Below are positions 15,897 through 24,876 of a DNA stretch of 64,000 nucleotides, in pieces. A program made the position numbers and the translations under genes. The stretch covers positions 1 through 64,000 of the forward strand of contig JBKBHA010000014.1 of assembly GCA_046297935.1 (NCBI GenBank). The letters run 5' to 3'. This stretch comes from CAYMZZ01 sp046297935 (GTDB lineage Bacteria > Bacteroidota > Bacteroidia > Chitinophagales > Chitinophagaceae). Below the pieces are notes generated by a model. The model saw nothing but the letters and a program-made list of their open reading frames with translations, did no database searches and was not told the origin of the DNA. Within the stretch, counting starts at the first letter, position 1; every line of letters begins with the position of its first letter.

Positions 15897-18080
15897 TTAG
15901 AAGGCTTTCTTCTGTTTCTCCTCCGTTACAGGCGCTTTGCCGGATTTCACGAGGTTTTGCTGATTAATGATATCGTCGACCACTTTGATGGCCTGGTCGA
16001 GATAAATATCTTTTCTGAGGGCCTTGAGCCATGCCTGGAAACGCTCCTGCTTCCCTTTGTCGTCGGCCCAGCGATCAGTTTCTTTAGGTAGAGCAGCCAC
16101 GTTCATATCGCTGCGCAGACGTATCACCGAATCGATTTGAGCGTAACGGGCGCGGATGGCTGCCTGTTCTTTTTTATAAGTTTCCAATTGTAAACTGTAA
16201 TCGCGATCAGCATTTTCCGCCAGCCATTGGGTGTTCTCTCTGATCACGTTAAAAGCTGAATCGTTCGCCACGCGGTTACGACTGATCTCTTTAACAACGT
16301 TCAAATCAAAACCCGGATTCCAGCCTGCATAGGGCGACTGATTAATTTCATCCCAGGGAAGAGCATCTTTATTATCTTTTTCCCGAAGTTTCAGATACTC
16401 ATACTGGTCGGGCAATACGATATCGGACTGAACCCCGCGAAGCTGGGTTGAACCGCCGTTAACCCGGTAAAATTTCTGCAACGTGAGTTTCACCGTTCCC
16501 AGGTCAGCGCTCGACATTGAAAAACCTTCACGGCTATCGATGCCAATATTTCTCTGCACCGTTCCTTTACCATAAGTAGAGGTGCTGCCTATAACCACTC
16601 CCCGACCATAGTCCTGAATAGCTGCAGCAAAAATTTCGGAGGCAGAGGCTGAAAATTCATTCACCATTACGGCCAGCGGGCCAGTGTACAGCACCGACTT
16701 ATCCTTATCGCGCAACACCTGCGGGCGATCGTCTTTATCTTTCACCTGTACAATAGGACCATCTTCAATAAATAGTCCCACCATTTGTACTACGTCGTAC
16801 AAAGATCCGCCTCCATTATTGCGAAGATCTATTACAATTCCGTCTACATTTTCTTCTTTCAGCTTTGTTACTTCTTTCGCAACATCGATATAACTCCGGG
16901 CTCCGTTTGGATTTTCAAAGTCGGCATAAAATTCCGGCAGGTAGATATATCCAATCTTGCTATTGTCGTTCTTGACAATGGCGCTGCGGGCAAAGGTCTC
17001 GTCCTGCACAATCTGATCCCGGATCAGACTGATTACTTTCAGCGTTCCGTCGGTTTTTTTCACCGTCAGCCTTACTTCGGTGCCCTTTTTCCCGCGAATC
17101 ACTTTTACAGCGTCTGTTACGGTGAAGCCGGTCATATCCACCGGTTCTGCATCGCCCTCAGCTACTTTCTGAATAATATCACCAGCCTGCAATTCGCCCG
17201 ATTTCCAGGCAGGGCTGCCCGTGAGAATGCTGGCTACTTTAATGTTGCCATCGTCATACTGCAGGGAGGCGCCAATACCGAAAAACCGGCCGCTCATTTC
17301 TTCATCGAAATAACGCTTATCAACAGGTGGAAAAAATTCCGTGTGTGGATCCATGTAAGTGGTAATGGCGTTCACGAACACGTTAAACTTGTCATCGTCG
17401 CTGAACTTAAACCTGAAACGCTCAAAAAGGCGATCGACAATCTTTTTGGTTTTTTCACGGGCATCTTTTTCCAGCGCTACATCGGTCTTTACTTCAAAAT
17501 CTGCCTTGCCCTTATTTTTTGCTCGCACGTCCAGCGCTTCTGAATAGCGCTCGAGTGTCATAAACTTCATTTTCTTTCTCCACCTTTCCCTGATCTCAGC
17601 TTTATTTGCGGCAAATTCAAGCTTATCGCCTTCCAGTTGTACGCGCTCATCACTGGTGAAGCTGAAAGGCTTTGCCAGCCATTCGTCGGCCAGCAAGGCA
17701 GCTTCTTCCATCCGACGGTTAAACACGTCACCTGCTGCTTTGAAGAACTGTACCGGCGCGCCTCGCATTTCTTCGTCGATCGTATTGCCGTAAAGCTTGC
17801 GCAACGAATCCACATCCGATTTCAGAAACATATTCTTCTCCGGATCCAGCTCATTGATATAGCGGTCAAAAATTTTCTGAGAAAACTCATCGTTCAGGTC
17901 CTTGGGACTGAAGTGGGCCTGTTTCATCATTTCTCCTACCAGTTGCAAAATCTTCTGGTATTTATCAATCGGAGTACTGGTCCCCATGGTTCGAAAAGCC
18001 AGAAAAGAACCGGCTACAATGACCATGATCAGGATGGGGAGTCGTTTCATATTGAGTACATATTTAATCGCATCACGCAT
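15897..18080 (-). CDS. prc: Carboxy-terminal processing peptidase (tail-specific protease, S41 family)
   Basis: Degrades or trims periplasmic proteins from their C-termini (family knowledge). The 727-residue protein has an N-terminal membrane or signal segment (PILIMVIVAGSFLAF), a long N-terminal helical domain, a PDZ domain (FGIGASLQYDDGNIKV to about GKKGTEVRLTV, near 240-330), the S41 catalytic domain with the Ser in NEFSASASEIFA and the Lys in STYGKGTVQ, and the C-terminal DUF3340-type domain with DALPWDEI. All catalytic elements look intact. An in-frame ATG at 18050 (MKRLPILIM) is an alternative start and gives a more typical signal peptide; the upstream one is given because nothing rules it out. 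Its stop abuts the palindromic array. Confidence 0.93.
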   Translation of the reverse strand: MRDAIKYVLNMKRLPILIMVIVAGSFLAFRTMGTSTPIDKYQKILQLVGEMMKQAHFSPKDLNDEFSQKIFDRYINELDPEKNMFLKSDVDSLRKLYGNTIDEEMRGAPVQFFKAAGDVFNRRMEEAALLADEWLAKPFSFTSDERVQLEGDKLEFAANKAEIRERWRKKMKFMTLERYSEALDVRAKNKGKADFEVKTDVALEKDAREKTKKIVDRLFERFRFKFSDDDKFNVFVNAITTYMDPHTEFFPPVDKRYFDEEMSGRFFGIGASLQYDDGNIKVASILTGSPAWKSGELQAGDIIQKVAEGDAEPVDMTGFTVTDAVKVIRGKKGTEVRLTVKKTDGTLKVISLIRDQIVQDETFARSAIVKNDNSKIGYIYLPEFYADFENPNGARSYIDVAKEVTKLKEENVDGIVIDLRNNGGGSLYDVVQMVGLFIEDGPIVQVKDKDDRPQVLRDKDKSVLYTGPLAVMVNEFSASASEIFAAAIQDYGRGVVIGSTSTYGKGTVQRNIGIDSREGFSMSSADLGTVKLTLQKFYRVNGGSTQLRGVQSDIVLPDQYEYLKLREKDNKDALPWDEINQSPYAGWNPGFDLNVVKEISRNRVANDSAFNVIRENTQWLAENADRDYSLQLETYKKEQAAIRARYAQIDSVIRLRSDMNVAALPKETDRWADDKGKQERFQAWLKALRKDIYLDQAIKVVDDIINQQNLVKSGKAPVTEEKQKKAF

Positions 18081-18236
18081 AATCCAAAATTAACGGAAAA
18101 TCAAGGTTTTTCTTGTCCTTACAGTGAATTAACAACGGATTGTGATAAGCGGTTCACCGGCTTGCTGTGGGGATTGAACCTGCTGATTCCGAGGCCGGAA
18201 TTCTACCCCGGGCCAGCTAAGATTTTTGTGCACAAA

Positions 18237-18268
18237 GTTTTTCGCTAAACAAAATTTCTCTATTTTTG
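18237..18268 (+). promoter_or_regulatory. Putative promoter of tRNA-His
   Basis: TATTTTTG (18261-18268) matches the Bacteroidota -7 box TAnnTTTG. GTTTTTC (18237-18243) lies about 17 bp upstream, near the expected -33 position, but is an imperfect match to TTTG. The tRNA begins 14 bp after the -7 box. Confidence 0.6.
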
Positions 18269-18281
18269 CCCTCCCAAAAAT

Positions 18282-18359
18282 GGTGGCTATAGCTCAGTTG
18301 GTTAGAGCATCAGATTGTGGTTCTGAGGGTCGCCGGTTCGAACCCGGTTAGCCACCCCA
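18282..18359 (+). tRNA. tRNA-His (anticodon GTG)
   Basis: A full cloverleaf can be folded. The acceptor GTGGCTA pairs with TAGCCAC; the D-arm has AGCTCAGTTGGTTAGAGC; the anticodon stem TCAGA/TCTGA encloses the loop TTGTGGT with anticodon GTG at 18317-18319; and the T-arm is CCGGTTCGAACCCGG. A G at 18282 opposite C at 18356 gives the extra G-1:C73 pair that marks tRNA-His, and the CCA end is encoded (18357-18359). Confidence 0.97.
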
Positions 18360-18436
18360 TACTCCCCGGTTGCGTCGAAAATACCAGCCGGGATTTTTTT
18401 TGAAAGCTGAAACAGCGCTGTTTAAAACGACGGTTC

Positions 18437-19036
18437 GTGCAGATCATTCTCTTACTTTTTCCATTGATTAGCCTGTTGATTTTTGTGGCATTGGTACAAT
18501 GGGTCCTGTTGTCGCCGGAGCAACCGGTCACTATCTTTCCCGGCGTGCGCGTTCAGGGTCTGATTCACCGTTACCGCCTTCAATGGATGCGGGGCCTTGC
18601 TCGAACCGTTGCAGGCAAATTCAATCCTTTCAATCAGCTTGAAGCGCGTATTACAAACCCCGACAATTTCGAATCCATCAAGCCGGTTATTGAAGATCAT
18701 ATGGACGATTTTTTACGCAACCGGCTGAAAGATCAGATGCCAATGATCAGCATGTTTATTGGCGACAAAACGATTGCTTCGCTTAAAACCATCTTTATTC
18801 AGGAAATAGAAAAGCTTTTTCCGCGCGTCATATCGGGCTTTGCTACCAACCTCCAAAAAGGAGTGGATGTTGAATCGTTGATTTTCAACGAACTGGAAAA
18901 AATTCCACCCGCCGAACTCAGTGCGGCCCTGCGCACAGCCACCCGAACCGGGTTTCGCCGGCTCTATCTGCTCGCACTGCTGTTAGGCTTACTGCTGGGT
19001 GCCCTTCAACTGACCATTTTTTTGGTCTGGGGCTAA
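18437..19036 (+). CDS. DUF445-family membrane protein
   Basis: A 199-residue protein with hydrophobic helices at both ends (about 1-27 and 175-197) and an amphipathic helical middle with NPDNFESIKPVIEDHMDDFLRNRL and IGDKTIASLKTIFIQEIEKLFP. This layout and the IHRYRLQWMRGLA segment after the first helix match the DUF445 (YheB-like) family, whose role is unknown. The start codon is GTG at 18437; no upstream ATG keeps the frame. It follows the tRNA-His gene by about 80 bp and could be transcribed by read-through from the tRNA promoter. Confidence 0.75.
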   Translation: MQIILLLFPLISLLIFVALVQWVLLSPEQPVTIFPGVRVQGLIHRYRLQWMRGLARTVAGKFNPFNQLEARITNPDNFESIKPVIEDHMDDFLRNRLKDQMPMISMFIGDKTIASLKTIFIQEIEKLFPRVISGFATNLQKGVDVESLIFNELEKIPPAELSAALRTATRTGFRRLYLLALLLGLLLGALQLTIFLVWG

Positions 19037-19139
19037 AACTTAATTCCGTCCATTGCGTTTAAGGCCCATTCATCCAAATGTCACAATTCTGTCAACAGGA
19101 AAATAATCCATTGGGCGTCTAATGCTCACAATCTAACAC

Positions 19140-21749
19140 ATGAAGAATTTAGCAGTATTTATTAGTGCGTTGATCCTCACCCTATCAGTGTGTGCACAGG
19201 GCCCAACTATGGGCGGCAACCGACCGGGCGGTTCCATGCCAACAGGCCGTATCTATGGTAAAATCGTAGATTCCATCACCAACAAACCCCTCGAATTTGT
19301 ATCAGTTCAGGTGCTTGGAATGAAAATGGATACCGTGAGTCGTAAACGTAGCGAAGTGGTTATCGGAGGTATGCTCACCGTTTCAAACGGCGATTTCAGC
19401 GTAGAGAACCTTCCGCTGATGGGCCCGCTGAAGTTAAAGATTAGTGCCATCGGATTCAAGGAAAGAATCATACCTTTTTCGTTCAACGTTCAACGCGGTG
19501 GTGATATGAGCGCAATGCTGAATGCCATTGATCGCGATATGGGCAATATTAAAGTTGAAATTGAAGAGAAAGTGCTGGGTAACGTAACTGTTACAGCAGA
19601 AAAACCTTTGATGCAACTTGCAATTGACCGCAAAGTTTTTAATGTCGAAAAAAATATAGTGTCTGCAGGTGGTACGGCTATTGACGTAATGCGGAATATT
19701 CCTTCGTTGAATGTTGATATCGATGGCAACGTAACCATGCGTAATAATGCTCCTCAGATTTTTGTAGACGGACGCCCGAGCACCCTGACGCTGGAACAGA
19801 TTCCTGCCGATGCGATTGCTTCGGTAGAACTGATCACCAATCCCTCTGCAAAATTCGATGCCTCCGGTGGTACAGCAGGTATATTGAACATTGTGTTGAA
19901 AAAAGAAAAGAGAGTTGGCTACAATGGTAGCCTGCGGGCCAATATCGATTCACGCGCGAGGGTTGGCTTTGGCGGCGATATCAACCTGCGTCAGCAAAAA
20001 GTGAATTTCTTCGTGAGTGGCATGTACAACCAACGTAAGTCGATTGGTACCGGCCGCACAGAACGTATCAACCTGTTCGACAATCCACAAACTGAGTTAT
20101 TTCAACGTGATCGTTCAGTAATGCTGGGAGAGTTTGGATTTGGCCGCGCAGGATTTGATTATTTTATCAGCAACCGCAATACCCTGTCGGTTGCTGCCAA
20201 TTTTGCCCGCGGTTCATTTAACCCCAACAGCAGCAGCGATATTTGGGTAGACACGCTGGCACCTGTTAATAACAGTTCCTTTTACGACCGCAACTCGGAC
20301 GTTTCTGGCAATTTCCGCAACCTGGGTACTACCATCAGCTTCAAGCACAACTTCCCGAAAGCTGGTCGCGAATGGACAGCCGACGCCACTTACAATAAGA
20401 GCCGCAACAAAAATGAAAGCAATATCGTAACCGACACCATCGACCTCGCCAATAACACGCTGCTGGGGCGCTATGCGCAGTTGCAAAAAATTAGCGGTTC
20501 AAACGAGAACCTGGTGATACAGACCGATTTTGTGAACCCCATCAACGATCGCTCAAAAATGGAAGCGGGTTTGCGTGCGCAGTTGCGTAATAACAATAGC
20601 AACAGTGCCTTCTTCGAGGAAAAAGCTGGTGTTTACATCTTGCAGCCAGCCTCTCAAATAGATTACAAAGGTCGTGATGAGGTATATGCTGCTTACCTTA
20701 CATACAGCAGCCAGCTTAAGAATTTTGGTTATCAACTGGGATTAAGAGCCGAAAGCAGTATTTACGAGGGCACTTTGCTCCGTACCAATGAGCAGTTTGA
20801 TATCAAGTTTCCTGTGAGCCTGTTTCCGAGTATATTCCTTACGCAAAAAATCGACGATAGCCAGGGACTGCAATTAAACTACAGCCGCCGAATCAACCGA
20901 CCCAATTTCTGGCAGCTTACTCCTTTCACCGATTCGTCGGACAAGTTGAATCCCAGCCGTGGTAACCCCGGACTTAATCCGGAGTTCACCAATTCGCTCG
21001 AACTGTCTTATGAAAAAACATTCAAAAATCGCGACAATTTTATTGCTACGATTTATTACAAGCATACCACTGATCTGATTACACGTTTTCAGGACTCGGC
21101 GCGTGGCACAGCGGGCGAAAAACTGATCCTAAATACTTATATCAACGCCAACTCCAGCTATGTAACGGGTCTTGAGCTGATTGGAAGGAACAAAATCACG
21201 AAGTGGTGGGAAATAACCAGCAACCTGAACATTTACCGTTCCCGTATTGATATAAATGTTCCCGGACAGGCTGAGCAGGATCCGTTGGGCAGCTGGTTCG
21301 CCAAGGTCAACAACAACTTCAAACTCCCACACAATATAACCGTTCAATTGTCGGGCGATTACCAATCCAAAACGATTCTGCCTCCCGGAGGCAGCAGTGG
21401 TGGTGGCCGTGGTGGTGGCTTTATGTTCGGCGGCCCCGCTATGGCATCGCAGGGATTTTTGCGTAGCAACTACGGAGTTGATATTGCGGTGCGATATGAG
21501 TTTGGCAAAACACGTCAGGCAAGTGTGTCGGTCAACATGAACGATATTCTGCGTACCCGCCGCACTTATTCCTATTCCGAATCACAGTTTTTCATTCAGG
21601 ATGCGTTTCGTCGCCGCGACCCGCAGGTAGTGCGTATCAACTTCAACTGGCGTTTCGGAAAATCGGATCCCAACCTTTTCAAGAGAAAAAATATGCGTGG
21701 CGAGCGGGAAGGACAAAGCTCCGGTATGGAAGGCGGCATGATGCAGTAA
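19140..21749 (+). CDS. Outer-membrane beta-barrel receptor with carboxypeptidase-like and plug domains
   Basis: An 869-residue protein with a signal peptide (MKNLAVFISALILTLSVCAQ). A carboxypeptidase-regulatory-like domain follows (GRIYGKIVDSITNKPLEFVSVQV, about 35-140), then a TonB-receptor plug (VTVTAEKPLMQLAIDRKVF, VDGRPSTLTLEQIP, AIASVELITNPSAKFDASG) and a large beta-barrel. It belongs with the Bacteroidota TonB-dependent receptors of the outer membrane protein beta-barrel group, which lack a SusD partner. A Gly-rich loop (GGSSGGGRGGGFMFGG) lies in the barrel. The C-terminus extends about 25 residues past the last strand as a charged Met/Gly-rich tail, so it lacks the usual terminal aromatic residue. 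Substrate unknown. A hairpin terminator follows. Confidence 0.85.
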   Translation: MKNLAVFISALILTLSVCAQGPTMGGNRPGGSMPTGRIYGKIVDSITNKPLEFVSVQVLGMKMDTVSRKRSEVVIGGMLTVSNGDFSVENLPLMGPLKLKISAIGFKERIIPFSFNVQRGGDMSAMLNAIDRDMGNIKVEIEEKVLGNVTVTAEKPLMQLAIDRKVFNVEKNIVSAGGTAIDVMRNIPSLNVDIDGNVTMRNNAPQIFVDGRPSTLTLEQIPADAIASVELITNPSAKFDASGGTAGILNIVLKKEKRVGYNGSLRANIDSRARVGFGGDINLRQQKVNFFVSGMYNQRKSIGTGRTERINLFDNPQTELFQRDRSVMLGEFGFGRAGFDYFISNRNTLSVAANFARGSFNPNSSSDIWVDTLAPVNNSSFYDRNSDVSGNFRNLGTTISFKHNFPKAGREWTADATYNKSRNKNESNIVTDTIDLANNTLLGRYAQLQKISGSNENLVIQTDFVNPINDRSKMEAGLRAQLRNNNSNSAFFEEKAGVYILQPASQIDYKGRDEVYAAYLTYSSQLKNFGYQLGLRAESSIYEGTLLRTNEQFDIKFPVSLFPSIFLTQKIDDSQGLQLNYSRRINRPNFWQLTPFTDSSDKLNPSRGNPGLNPEFTNSLELSYEKTFKNRDNFIATIYYKHTTDLITRFQDSARGTAGEKLILNTYINANSSYVTGLELIGRNKITKWWEITSNLNIYRSRIDINVPGQAEQDPLGSWFAKVNNNFKLPHNITVQLSGDYQSKTILPPGGSSGGGRGGGFMFGGPAMASQGFLRSNYGVDIAVRYEFGKTRQASVSVNMNDILRTRRTYSYSESQFFIQDAFRRRDPQVVRINFNWRFGKSDPNLFKRKNMRGEREGQSSGMEGGMMQ

Positions 21750-21787
21750 GCTGCTGTTTCGCAACGGTATTTGAGAATTTGTGGAAT

Positions 21788-21830
21788 AGACAATATGTTT
21801 GCCCTATTGAGGCCGACATATTGTCTTTTT
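21788..21830 (+). terminator. Hairpin terminator after the beta-barrel receptor
   Basis: AGACAATATGT and ACATATTGTCT form an 11-bp stem around a 17-base loop, followed by TTTT. It lies 38 bp after the receptor stop codon and just before the glycosyltransferase pair. Confidence 0.65.
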
Positions 21831-21844
21831 CATAAAACAGCGAT

Positions 21845-22945
21845 TTGAATTCAGCAAAACACCTGGTATTTACCGTTACTACCGACCTGGTTTTCGACCA
21901 ACGCATGATGCGTATCTGTCGGTCGCTTGCCGGTGCTGGCTATCGGGTAACGCTGCTGGGACGCCGTTCGCGTCGGTCGGTAGCCCTTAATCAGGAACCG
22001 TATCGCCAGGTGCGGCTGCGCACCTGGTTCGGAAAGGGATTTGCCTTTTATGCGGAATATAATATCCGGCTCTTCTTTTGGCTTTTATGGGCGAGAGTCG
22101 ATCTGATCTGTGCTATCGACCTCGACAGTATACTACCCTGCTATCTGGTTTCGCGGCTTCGTGGCAAACAGCGAGTTTACGACGCCCACGAGCTTTTTTG
22201 CGAGATGCAGGAAATTGTAGCGCGTCCGCGCATTTATCGTGTCTGGAAGCGAATAGAACGAATGACTGTGCCACATTTTCCGCTCGGCTACACCGTTAAT
22301 CAACCCATAGCAGACGAGTTCCGGAGGATGTATGATGTAAACTATGCCGTAATCCGGAATATCCCCAGGCTGGAGCCCGTGGCGATACCCGAAAAACAGG
22401 AACGCTATATCTTGTATCAGGGAGGTGTTAATGTGGGAAGAAGTTTTGATACCCTGATTCCCGCTATGCAAACGGTAAATGCCCGTTTACTGATTGCAGG
22501 CGATGGTAATTACCTGTCGCAGGTAAAGGCGCTTGTAGAAAAATATCAGTTGGGGGAAAAAGTTCAGTTTCTCGGACGTATTCAGCCCGCAGAGTTAAAG
22601 GAAATAACAAGGAAAGCATGGATCGGGCTCACGCTGTTTGAACCTACGGGGAAAAGCAATTATTTTTCCCTGGCTAATCGCTATTTCGATTACCTGCATG
22701 CAGCTGTACCACAGCTATGTGTGGATTACCCGGTTTACCGGGAACTGAACAATTTGGAGCCTGTGGCGTTGTTGACCCATGACCTCAGCCCGGCGGCGCT
22801 GTCCAACGGCCTGAACCGTTTGCTGACCGATGAAGAACTTTACCTGAGCCTGCAGGCCAACTGCCTTAAGCAAAGGGAGCGACTGAACTGGCAGGAAGAA
22901 GAAAAGTTATTGCTTAAACTTTATAGCAACTGGATCAAGCCTTGA
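21845..22945 (+). CDS. Glycosyltransferase (GT4-like), first of a pair
   Basis: A 366-residue GT-B-fold glycosyltransferase by sequence feel. The N-terminal Rossmann-like part begins KHLVFTVTTDLVFDQRMMRI, typical of Bacteroidota GT4 enzymes. Further on are AHELFCEMQEI, the linker region with LYQGGVNVGRSFDTLIPAM and LLIAGDGNYLSQVKAL, and the donor-binding region with VQFLGRIQPAELKEI and FEPTGKSNYFSLANRYFDYL. The start is TTG at 21845; the next ATG would delete the first beta strand, so TTG is favoured. Its stop overlaps the start of the next glycosyltransferase gene, so the two are translationally coupled. The product is unknown; a surface glycan or polysaccharide is plausible. Confidence 0.82.
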   Translation: MNSAKHLVFTVTTDLVFDQRMMRICRSLAGAGYRVTLLGRRSRRSVALNQEPYRQVRLRTWFGKGFAFYAEYNIRLFFWLLWARVDLICAIDLDSILPCYLVSRLRGKQRVYDAHELFCEMQEIVARPRIYRVWKRIERMTVPHFPLGYTVNQPIADEFRRMYDVNYAVIRNIPRLEPVAIPEKQERYILYQGGVNVGRSFDTLIPAMQTVNARLLIAGDGNYLSQVKALVEKYQLGEKVQFLGRIQPAELKEITRKAWIGLTLFEPTGKSNYFSLANRYFDYLHAAVPQLCVDYPVYRELNNLEPVALLTHDLSPAALSNGLNRLLTDEELYLSLQANCLKQRERLNWQEEEKLLLKLYSNWIKP

Positions 22946-24072
22946 GCCGACAACTACATATCGTTTGCCTCGACGTACCCTTTCCCGCCGACTATGGCGG
23001 CGCCATTGATATGATGAATCGTATTCGCATGTTTCATCAACTGGGTGTACAAATTCATTTACATTATTTCAGCTATAACGATCGGGGTACGCCCAACGAA
23101 TTAAATCGATATTGCGAAACCATCAGCGTATACGACCGACGAACCCTGCGGGAAGTTTTTTCCTTTAAGACACCTTATATCGTTGCCTCCAGATGCAATG
23201 CGAGCCTGGCCGAAAAACTGGAAGCCGATCGTCATCCTATATTGCTGGAAGGTATACACTGCACAGGTGTACTGCCGGAGATAAATTATCGAGACAGAAA
23301 GGTAGTAGTGCGTATGCATAATGAAGAAAGTCGCTACTACCGTGAACTGGCAAGAGCTGAATCGAACCTCGGCAAGAAACTTTTTTTCCTGCACGAATCT
23401 CGATTACTTCATAAATACAACCGGCATTTACCGAAGGAGTGCATGTATGCCTGTGTATCGGAGAATGATGTGAAAGTGCTGCACGATGAGTACCATCTGC
23501 CTCAGGTAAACTACCTTTCCACTTTTCCGTCCTGGCAAAATGTGATTAGTGAAGAGGGCCAGGGCAATCTCTGCCTTTATCATGGTAATCTTTCCGTGCC
23601 GGAAAATGAAAAGGCAGCTCTATGGCTGCTCAGTAAGGTATTTTCAAAAGTGCACCTTCCATTTGTAGTAGCAGGTAAAAAGCCCAGTGAGCGGTTAAAG
23701 AAAGCGGCACACCTGTTTCAACACACCTGCCTGGTGGCCGATCCATCCGACTCGGAGATGGACGATCTGGTGCGAAAAGCGCATATTCATGTACTGCCCT
23801 GTTTCAACAAACAAATTACCGGCATTCGATTAAAATTGCTCCACGTACTGTTTGAAGGAAGACATTGTGTGGTCAATGAACCCATGGTGTCCGGTACAGG
23901 TCTCGAAAGTGCCTGTCATATCGGAAACAGTTCCGCCGCATTTGCGTCGATCATCTACCAACTGTATCACCAACCCTTTACTGCCGAAGAAGTAGTGTTG
24001 AGAAAACAATTGCTGGGTGATACTTATAACAACGAAAAGAATACCCGCCGGCTTATTCAATGGTTATGGTAG
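22942..24072 (+). CDS. Glycosyltransferase, second of a pair
   Basis: A 376-residue protein with the N-terminal pattern LHIVCLDVPFPADYGGAIDMMNRIRMF seen in Bacteroidota GT4 family members. The acceptor-side domain has VVRMHNEESRYYRELA, and the donor side has LCLYHGNLSVPENEKAALWLL and IHVLPCFNKQITGIRLKLLHVL. The latter resembles the position of the nucleotide-sugar loop but lacks a classical EX7E, so activity should not be assumed from motif alone. The start is TTG at 22942, inside the stop of the preceding gene (TTGA overlap). Its 3' end overlaps the convergent ftsE gene by 20 bp. Confidence 0.78.
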   Translation: MSRQLHIVCLDVPFPADYGGAIDMMNRIRMFHQLGVQIHLHYFSYNDRGTPNELNRYCETISVYDRRTLREVFSFKTPYIVASRCNASLAEKLEADRHPILLEGIHCTGVLPEINYRDRKVVVRMHNEESRYYRELARAESNLGKKLFFLHESRLLHKYNRHLPKECMYACVSENDVKVLHDEYHLPQVNYLSTFPSWQNVISEEGQGNLCLYHGNLSVPENEKAALWLLSKVFSKVHLPFVVAGKKPSERLKKAAHLFQHTCLVADPSDSEMDDLVRKAHIHVLPCFNKQITGIRLKLLHVLFEGRHCVVNEPMVSGTGLESACHIGNSSAAFASIIYQLYHQPFTAEEVVLRKQLLGDTYNNEKNTRRLIQWLW

Positions 24073-24742
24073 CATTGTCTACTACCTGTCCCCTCTCGGT
24101 ACGGATCATACGCGCAGGATATTTCTGTACCACAATATAGTCGTGGGTAGCCATCAGAATTGTTGTGTTAAAGTCGCGGGAAATATGAAACAACAGATTC
24201 ATGATCTCGTCGGAGGTCTCAGGATCAAGATTACCGGTTGGCTCATCGGCCAGTATCAACTTAGGTGAATTAAGTAAGGCTCGCGCAATGTCGACACGCT
24301 GCTGCTCCCCACCACTAAGTTCAAAAGGATATTTAAATCCTTTTGCTTTCAGGCCCACTTTATCGAGCACATCCTGTATTTTTTCATCCATCAGTTTGTT
24401 ATCGGTCCATCCCGTTGCCCGCAATACAAATTTCAGGTTGTCTGCTACGTTTCTGTCAGTCAACAATTGAAAATCCTGGAACACTACTCCCAGGTTGCGT
24501 CGCAAATACGGCACTTTCCGCCAGCCCAACTGGCGCAGGCTAAAACCTACCACCGTAGCGTCGCCCTCCGTTAATGGCAATTCACCATACAATGTCTTCA
24601 GCAAACTCGACTTGCCGGTACCTGTTTTACCGACCAGGTACACAAACTCGCCTTTGTTAATCGTAAGATTTACATCCTGTAAGATCAGATTATTGCCCTG
24701 ATATATATTGGCGTGCTGTATTTCAATTATGGGTTCGGCCAT
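24053..24742 (-). CDS. ftsE: FtsE-like ABC transporter ATP-binding protein
   Basis: The ATPase that works with FtsX in cell division (family knowledge). The 229-residue protein has Walker A GKTGTGKSS, Q-loop FQDFQLL, signature LSGGEQQR, Walker B LILADEPTGNLD and H-loop ATHD. The IYQGNNLIL and LYGELPLTEGDATVVGF words are typical of Bacteroidota FtsE. The ATG at 24742 (MAEPIIEIQH) is chosen; the frame has another ATG eight codons upstream. After the signature, RVDIAR replaces the usual RVAIAR, a mild deviation. FtsX is not adjacent, as is common in this phylum. Its last 20 bp overlap the convergent glycosyltransferase gene. Confidence 0.88.
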   Translation of the reverse strand: MAEPIIEIQHANIYQGNNLILQDVNLTINKGEFVYLVGKTGTGKSSLLKTLYGELPLTEGDATVVGFSLRQLGWRKVPYLRRNLGVVFQDFQLLTDRNVADNLKFVLRATGWTDNKLMDEKIQDVLDKVGLKAKGFKYPFELSGGEQQRVDIARALLNSPKLILADEPTGNLDPETSDEIMNLLFHISRDFNTTILMATHDYIVVQKYPARMIRTERGQVVDNATITIE

Positions 24743-24813
24743 CCGTTCATTCTTGGTTTGCTGCAAAGTAACGGAAAGATGAGGAACTGGGGAAAAAAGG
24801 AGAAACCAGCTTT

Positions 24814-24849
24814 CACTAAAAATTTAGTTGGAAAACTAATTTATTAGTT
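24814..24849 (+). promoter_or_regulatory. Candidate BlaI operator: four 6-bp half-sites at 10-bp spacing
   Basis: The half-sites CACTAA (24814), TTAGTT (24824), AACTAA (24834) and TTAGTT (24844) alternate in orientation and start exactly 10 bp apart, so all face the same side of the helix. They lie 28 bp upstream of the blaI start. BlaI/MecI repressors bind palindromic dyads in their own promoter (family knowledge), so autoregulation is likely. TAGATTCG at 24851 resembles a weak -7 box just downstream. Binding itself is inference. Confidence 0.6.
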
Positions 24850-24876
24850 ATAGATTCGTTTTAGAAACTGAAAAAA

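Noticed and set aside
16785..17543. 252-residue plus-strand frame inside prc
   Set aside because: It is antisense to a conserved protease gene, with no recognisable domain; a shadow frame.
19140..21749. SusC-type receptor
   Set aside because: No SusD-like gene follows and the N-terminal and plug motifs are those of the stand-alone beta-barrel receptor group.
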